From Pleodorina starrii (taxonomy: Eukaryota > Chlorophyta > Chlorophyceae > Chlamydomonadales > Volvocaceae): a stretch of 64,000 nucleotides of DNA. This document shows positions 59,587-64,000 of this stretch, piece after piece; position 1 is the stretch's first letter; the number at the start of each line of letters is the position of its first letter. Location of the stretch: positions 1 to 64,000 of the forward strand of contig BRXU01000070.1 of the NCBI GenBank assembly GCA_030267565.1, written 5' to 3'. Below the pieces are notes generated by a model, which saw only the letters and a program-made list of their open reading frames with translations, did not search any database and had not been told where the DNA came from. Position numbers and translations under genes: made by a program.

Positions 59587-62147
59587 ATGAACGTTCTACG
59601 GAACTCCCAACAAGCAGGGTTCAGCGGGCGGACGATGGAGCGCGGATTGATGCCATGGCGTCGACGTCGCGCAGCGCAGTGCAGCGCTGTGACGACGAAG
59701 GCGCAAGCTGTGCCAGGTGAACTCACGCGCTCCCAACATGACTCACTGCCGTAGGTCCTCACGAGGGCACGCGATTACCTAGTTGCCCGTCGACCTGGCC
59801 TCGACCGCTCCGAGGGGACGTCACCAGTTGTCGCCTAAGCAACCCTTCGGCCCAGGCTCTCTCACCTGCCCTTCCCATTGCGGCGCAAGGCGCAGGCGTG
59901 CGCATCGAAGTGGAGAAAACAAGCTGGACCAGTCGGCGAGTTTTTGCAGCAGTCGTTGTAGCCGCGCCAAAGGGTTGTGTCTGGGACGCGCTCACCGATT
60001 ACGATAACCTCGGCAACTTTGTCCCCAGCCTGGTTGAAAACCGGTGCCTGGAGCGAACCGCCAACTCAGCGGTCGTGTACCAGGTGCGTGACTGCCGGGC
60101 TAAGGCTCGTCAGCCCTGCTCGGCTGCGTGCCCCGACCTCGCCACACAGTGCAAATCCCCATCGCGACTCAGGCGCCGCACCTTGCAGTGTCCTGCCCTA
60201 CAAAGGGTGTGGTAAAGGCGGGTCTGGGGCTCTCGCCGCGGTGCGGGAATCGTTTGGGATGCGCAGCACACGCCGCGGGGGCAGCGGTGATCCAACCGTC
60301 ACCCAAGCCCCAGCTCTCTTTCCGTGCTCATTTATTCATCCGGCCCTAAGAACAAAACCAACCTGCCCTCGTAACTCAACACCGCTTTCCCATGCATCCG
60401 GCCTCTTACCTACACCAAACCGCCCTCGTAACCCAACACCGCCTTCCCTTCAACCCTTAGGTCGGAGCCCAGGACGTGGCCATGGGTGTCAAGTTCAGCG
60501 CCGCCGTATCCCTACGGTGCACGGAGTTCCCCGACGGCGGCGTACCCCGGGAGCTCATGACGCCGCCGCCACCGGGGGCCGTCAGCAGCGGCAGCAGCAG
60601 CAGCAGCAGCGGCAGCAGCCTGGATGCGGGCGGCTGGGGCTCTGCGGCGGATGTGGAGTCGCTGTACCCCTTCCCCTTGACCTCGGCGCCGGGTGCGGTG
60701 CCTTCGGACATCAGCTTTGAGCTGGTGGAGGGAGATTTCCAGGTGGGGCGGAGTGGAGGGGCGGAGTGGGGCGGGGGGTGATTCGTTCGAGAAGGAGCCG
60801 GAGCCGGATATCGCCCTTTCCTTTCCTAACCCGAAGCACCGCGAACGCGGGCTGGGGCGGGGTGGGGCGGCTGCCCTTGACATAAGGGCGGAGCGGCGGC
60901 AAGACGACGGGGATGTAACAGAACGGGCAGGAACCTCCGTAACCAACCGCAGATGAGGAACCGGTGGGGCTGATGGGGCGGTCGGAGGGACAGAAGTGGG
61001 AGGCTGCGCCCGGGGCGGTGCTGGCAGATGTGCGTGATGTAGGACAGGGTGGGGATGAGGGTTTCATTGAAGGGCGAACTCGAACTCGAAGGAGGAGTCC
61101 CGCATCCGCCTTGCCCGAGGGACTGTAGGATCTCTCGCACCCCCTTGGTGCTCCTCGTGTCCCCGGGGGCCCGCGCCTCCTGCCGCCGTAAGGGTGGTGG
61201 TGGTGGTGGTGGTGGTGTCTGGATGTCTGCCCAGTCTTGCTGATCCCACAGGAAGTATTTGGTCCCCTCCCCTCTCCCCTCTCCTCCCGGGGCCCCCCCA
61301 ATATGCGCGGGTGCACACATGCAGGTGTTCCGCGGCATCTGGCGCATGCAGCAGGTGGGCGAGATGGAGACGCTGCTCAGCTACGCGCTGTTCGTCAAGC
61401 CGCAGGTGGGGTGGGGTGGGGGGCTCTGTGGCCGGCAGGGGAGTGGGGCTCTGTGGGCAGGGGAGTGCACTCAAAGGCGTCGTGGGTTGGTGGGTGCACT
61501 GCTGGCTTCATCGCCTCGGTGTCCGTTGGGTTCATCGCCTCGTCTGGTTGGGTAATTAGTCCCAAGTTACTTGACCAGTCAGGACAATGGCGCGTGTTCT
61601 GACTTCCCAGCGTGTCGGACCTCCACTGCTCCACCACTGGCACCCGTGGTGGCACCCGCAGGCCTGGCTTCCCGTTGCGCTGATCCAGGGGCGGATAGAG
61701 AACGAGGTGGTGCGAAACCTGGAGGTGAGGGAGGGACCAGAGGGAGGGGCATAAAACCCTAAAAGCCTACATCTTTTGAGGGCTTCTCTAGGGGTTTGGA
61801 GTTTGTTGGGTGGGACGAAGGCTGCGGCGTTGTGTGGAAACTTCAAGCGGATGGTCCGCGGTCCTGGGAGGGATTGGGAGGAGGAGGAGGGTGGCAATGG
61901 GGGTTAACGTAGCGGGTGGGAAGGGGCGACTGGCAATAAGGGTCAGGAAGGGCGCCGAGCACAGCCACCCAGCCAACCCTCATCGTCCCGAGTCGCACCG
62001 ACCCTGCTGACCCGTGGGTCATCTCCTCCACGTCACCGGCGGCTCCTCCACCCTTCCACGACGCAGGCACTCCGGCAGTACGCTGAGGCGCAGTACCAGC
62101 GGCAGCTGCAGCTGCAGCAGGAGCAACAACTGGGAGCGCTACATTAG
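59587..62147 (+). CDS. START/polyketide-cyclase-like protein, likely plastid-targeted
   Basis: Six exons: 59,587-59,716; 59,896-60,083; 60,461-60,742; 61,325-61,405; 61,662-61,724; 62,067-62,147. All have GT/AG borders, phases agree and the joined frame has 274 codons ending in TAG. Residues 1-43 (MNVLRNSQQ, then Arg/Ala/Ser-rich) resemble a chloroplast transit peptide. Residues 45-248 match the plant and algal SRPBCC (polyketide cyclase/dehydrase and lipid transport) family: VRIEVEK, LTDYDNLGNFVPSL, GVKFSAA, EGDFQVFRGIW, YALFVKPQ and AWLPVALIQGRI in the usual order. A Pro/Ser/Gly-rich insert (about residues 134-150) interrupts the domain. The C-terminus is a short Gln-rich helix. Family members bind hydrophobic ligands; the ligand here is unknown. 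For exon 5 the inner acceptor (61,661) was preferred because it gives the family's VKP-x-WLPV join. Confidence 0.88.
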
Positions 62148-62465
62148 AGGCACAGATACGGTAGCCGCCTGCGGCACTGGGCCACCCGCAGCCACTGTGT
62201 GGGCGTGCAGCCCGGCCCTTACGGCAGTTTATTTGGCGGTGGTGCACGTGGTTGGTCGGCGGTGGCCGTGCAGCCGCTTGTCAGACCGGGGGTGGCGGCT
62301 GCTGCAGCGGCAGCTTTGCTGCGCACACACGTGTCTCGACAGCGTTGGTGGGCGGCGGAGGAGGTGGCGTGCATGGGGCGGCAGTGGCGCTGTCGGATAT
62401 CAGCTACGGTAACCGGGAGCGAGCGCCCCACTGCACGCCAGCAGGAAGCACCGCGCCGGCGGAGC

Positions 62466-62470
62466 TGTAA
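62466..62470 (+). terminator. TGTAA polyadenylation signal
   Basis: TGTAA lies 319 bp after the stop codon of the START-like gene, in GAGCTGTAATCG. TGTAA is the usual polyadenylation signal of Chlamydomonas and volvocine nuclear genes. The position suggests a 3' UTR of about 0.33 kb with cleavage around 62,480-62,490. Confidence 0.7.
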
Positions 62471-62489
62471 TCGTATATTCACAAGGGGG

Positions 62490-63660
62490 GCTCGTGCGAC
62501 ACTGTACGGATGATGAGATTTGGTGTCGTGTCCTTGTACGACGGCGTTATAATTTTGGAATCGGGTACTGCCGTGTCTAGGGTTTTACATTGGTTACTGC
62601 CCTGTCCAGGGCAGTGTCCGAGGGGGAGTGGGCTGTCTGTGGGCCTGTCCGGGGGCGTAAGGGCAGCGGATCGGCGGCGTAGTAATATTCATGATATAAT
62701 AATAAGGGTGCCCTGATAGGCTCATTTCCCCTGAGTGGTATTTTAATCACACTGCTGCGGGTGCTTGCCCCTGGTTTGGGGGGCAGGGTGCCCCTAAGTT
62801 TGGCTTTTCCGGGTCGAGTCTCGATTGGCTTGGGCCCGCCCGGGAGTTTTCCATAATGGTTTGGGCTCCTCCGGCCGCAGCAGCAGTTTTCCGGTGTCCG
62901 GTGGTTCACCGAAAGGGTGACCCTTTGCGGTGAGCCGTCCGCTGTAAAACGATCCTTCGGTCCATGCAACGCATGGAAGACGGTTCGACGGGTCTGTAAT
63001 GGCTCCCCAGTGGCGCCGGAATCAACCCAATGGCAGAGCCGCCCATGGAAGCCGCCTTAGGGCCATTGGGGAGCGCATTTGGCTCATACGGTAGCTTGGA
63101 CAGTCGTCACATCGTTCAGCTGTTATTTCTTGAGTCTTAAGGCAGTACTACGGGACAGACGCACGTACGTCAAGGGCGCCGAATCCTTACTGCATCCTTC
63201 TGTGGCCAGGCACGCACGTAGCGAATGAGGTACCGGTAGGCACGGCAGTTGTGACCCATGGGTCCGAATGCCCCTCCCAGTGCACGGAGCAGCAGCAGCA
63301 GTAGCAGTAGCGTTGGTGGCACCAACGAAGCATCAAGCCCCTGACCCAATAGCCTGTTTTGGCAATACACGGTGTCGCAGGATCAGACGATACCGTGCAT
63401 CACATCACACCAGGTCACGCATTGAATGAATGAGCGGCAACAGGGCCCCCATGACCCTGACCAGGTAGCCCACCCACCTGCCACGGGGCCACACAGGAGC
63501 GGCCCAAGTCTCCTCGCCACATCCCGCCCTTCAGCCCTGCAGCTCTGCAGTCCTCCTGCCGGAAAAGTCAGATCGTGCATCCCCTCGACTTCCACATCGA
63601 GTGCAACACCGATCGTCGAGGCAAGAAAGCCGTGCCCCCGAAACCCAGCGGCGACCCAGA
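62490..63660. other. Intergenic stretch without a recognised gene
   Basis: About 1.2 kb with only short open frames. A minus-strand frame at 63,170-63,370 (ending near GHNCRAYRYLIRY...) and frames near 63,383-63,674 show no recognised domain. TGTAA occurs on plus at 62,943-62,947 and 62,995-62,999, and on minus at 62,585-62,589, so an unseen exon or a small RNA gene is possible. An AGC-rich run lies near 63,288-63,312. Confidence 0.5.
62596..63070. other. Cluster of compact hairpins
   Basis: Five inverted repeats in 475 bp. ACTGCCCTG/CAGGGCAGT at 62,596-62,615 is a perfect 9-bp stem with a 2-nt loop. GGGGCA/TGCCCC at 62,780-62,794 is perfect. At 62,903-62,936, GGTTCACCG plus AAAGGG pair with CCCTTT and CGGTGAGCC around loop TGA, with one bulged G and one G-T pair. 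TCCATGC/GCATGGA at 62,961-62,977 is perfect. CCCAATGGC at 63,026-63,034 pairs with GCCATTGGG at 63,062-63,070, and an outer imperfect arm at 63,001-63,014 could compete for the same partner. It could be a structured RNA, a small mobile-element remnant or regulatory DNA; no known RNA family was recognised. Confidence 0.55.
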
Positions 63661-63669
63661 TGGCTCCTA

Positions 63670-63947
63670 GATAGGGTTGTGAATTTAAGCTTAACTTGGT
63701 TTTGGCATGTGTAATTAAGTAAGCTTAATTCTGTAATTAAGTAAATCGGCTTAATTTAAGGTCAGTCGGGCCCCAAACCTGGAACCGTAATTTAAGCTTT
63801 CCGTACACGTGTACGAACGTGGATTTTCAACGTTTTTCCTGCATATTCGAGGTTTCTATGGTATTTTCTATACATATCTATTACTAGGACACCGCCTCAG
63901 CACGTATAAAGCTCAAACAGCGACAACTGTCTTTCCAATTCAAATCA
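63670..63947 (+). promoter_or_regulatory. AT-rich promoter-like region with TATA box
   Basis: Composition changes sharply to AT-rich. GTAATTAAGTAA occurs twice (63,711-63,722 and 63,733-63,744), with further TTAAGCTTAA- and CTTAATTTAAG-like palindromes near 63,687, 63,750 and 63,790. TATAAA at 63,905-63,910 lies 38 bp before the ATG at 63,948, close enough to imply a very short leader. The region could be the promoter of the next gene or the terminal part of a transposon. Confidence 0.55.
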
Positions 63948-64000
63948 ATGGCTGACGCGGGCAAGACTATCATCACCGGCGCATACGGCGGCGTTGATGT
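63948..64000 (+). CDS. 5' end of an unidentified gene, cut by window end
   Basis: ATG in context TCAATGGCT opens a frame reading MADAGKTIITGAYGGVDV up to the last base. The start was chosen because a TATA box precedes it closely and GCT after ATG is common in highly expressed genes. Only 17 full codons are visible, too few to name a product. The AT-rich upstream sequence is unlike the other genes here, so a mobile-element gene is possible. Confidence 0.45.
   Translation, partial: MADAGKTIITGAYGGVD

Noticed and set aside
61571..61661. Longer exon 5 of the START-like gene starting at CGTGTCGGACC
   Set aside because: The frame is open, but the extra His/Trp-rich residues do not fit the family. 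The inner CCGCAG acceptor gives the expected VKP-x-WLPV join in phase.
62811..62830. tRNA or tRNA-derived SINE suggested by GGGTCGAGTCTCG
   Set aside because: It only loosely resembles a B box. No A box at the right distance and no cloverleaf could be drawn.
63170..63370. Minus-strand frame with a poly-Leu stretch, possible small membrane protein
   Set aside because: The Leu run comes from an AGC/AGT triplet repeat read in antisense. The start is unclear and no partner exon or conserved motif is visible.

Overview
The window looks like nuclear DNA of a chlorophycean green alga of the Chlamydomonas/volvocine type. Evidence: GC-rich sequence; intron-dense genes with short exons; Gln- and Ala-homopolymer proteins built on CTG/GCC triplets; a predicted plastid-targeted START-like protein; and a TGTAA polyadenylation signal, the chlorophycean form. 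The species cannot be named from the sequence.

Layout. (1) Positions 1-24,332 are one satellite array of a 21-bp, adenine-poor, G-rich monomer, organised into higher-order blocks. It holds no believable gene; the long open frames in it exist because 21 is a multiple of 3. (2) Positions 24,341-24,962 are a C-rich low-complexity tract of opposite strand composition. (3) Positions 24,963-26,495 are unique sequence with no recognisable gene. (4) Positions about 26,496-57,890 are three head-to-tail copies of one 10,465-bp segment, identical by eye except for two homopolymer lengths in the third copy. (5) Positions 57,891-62,490 hold two genes arranged head to head. On the minus strand is a NIMA-related (NEK-like) protein kinase whose first two recognisable exons lie at 58,214-58,951 and whose other eleven exons lie inside repeat copy 3. 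On the plus strand is a six-exon, 274-codon START/polyketide-cyclase-like protein with a likely plastid transit peptide (59,587-62,147) and a TGTAA signal at 62,466. (6) Positions 62,490-64,000 are intergenic, with a cluster of compact hairpins, then an AT-rich stretch with a TATA box and the first codons of an unidentified gene cut by the window end.

The main biological point is the kinase locus. The duplicated segment carries NEK exons 3-13 but not exons 1-2, which encode the glycine loop, the ATP-binding lysine and the alpha-C glutamate. Only copy 3 is joined to those exons. Copies 1 and 2 keep the catalytic-loop exons and the whole C-terminal tail but have no N-lobe and no visible promoter. 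The kinase also has Cys where the APE glutamate normally sits. Exon borders were read by eye from GT/AG sites and reading phase; no transcript data were available.
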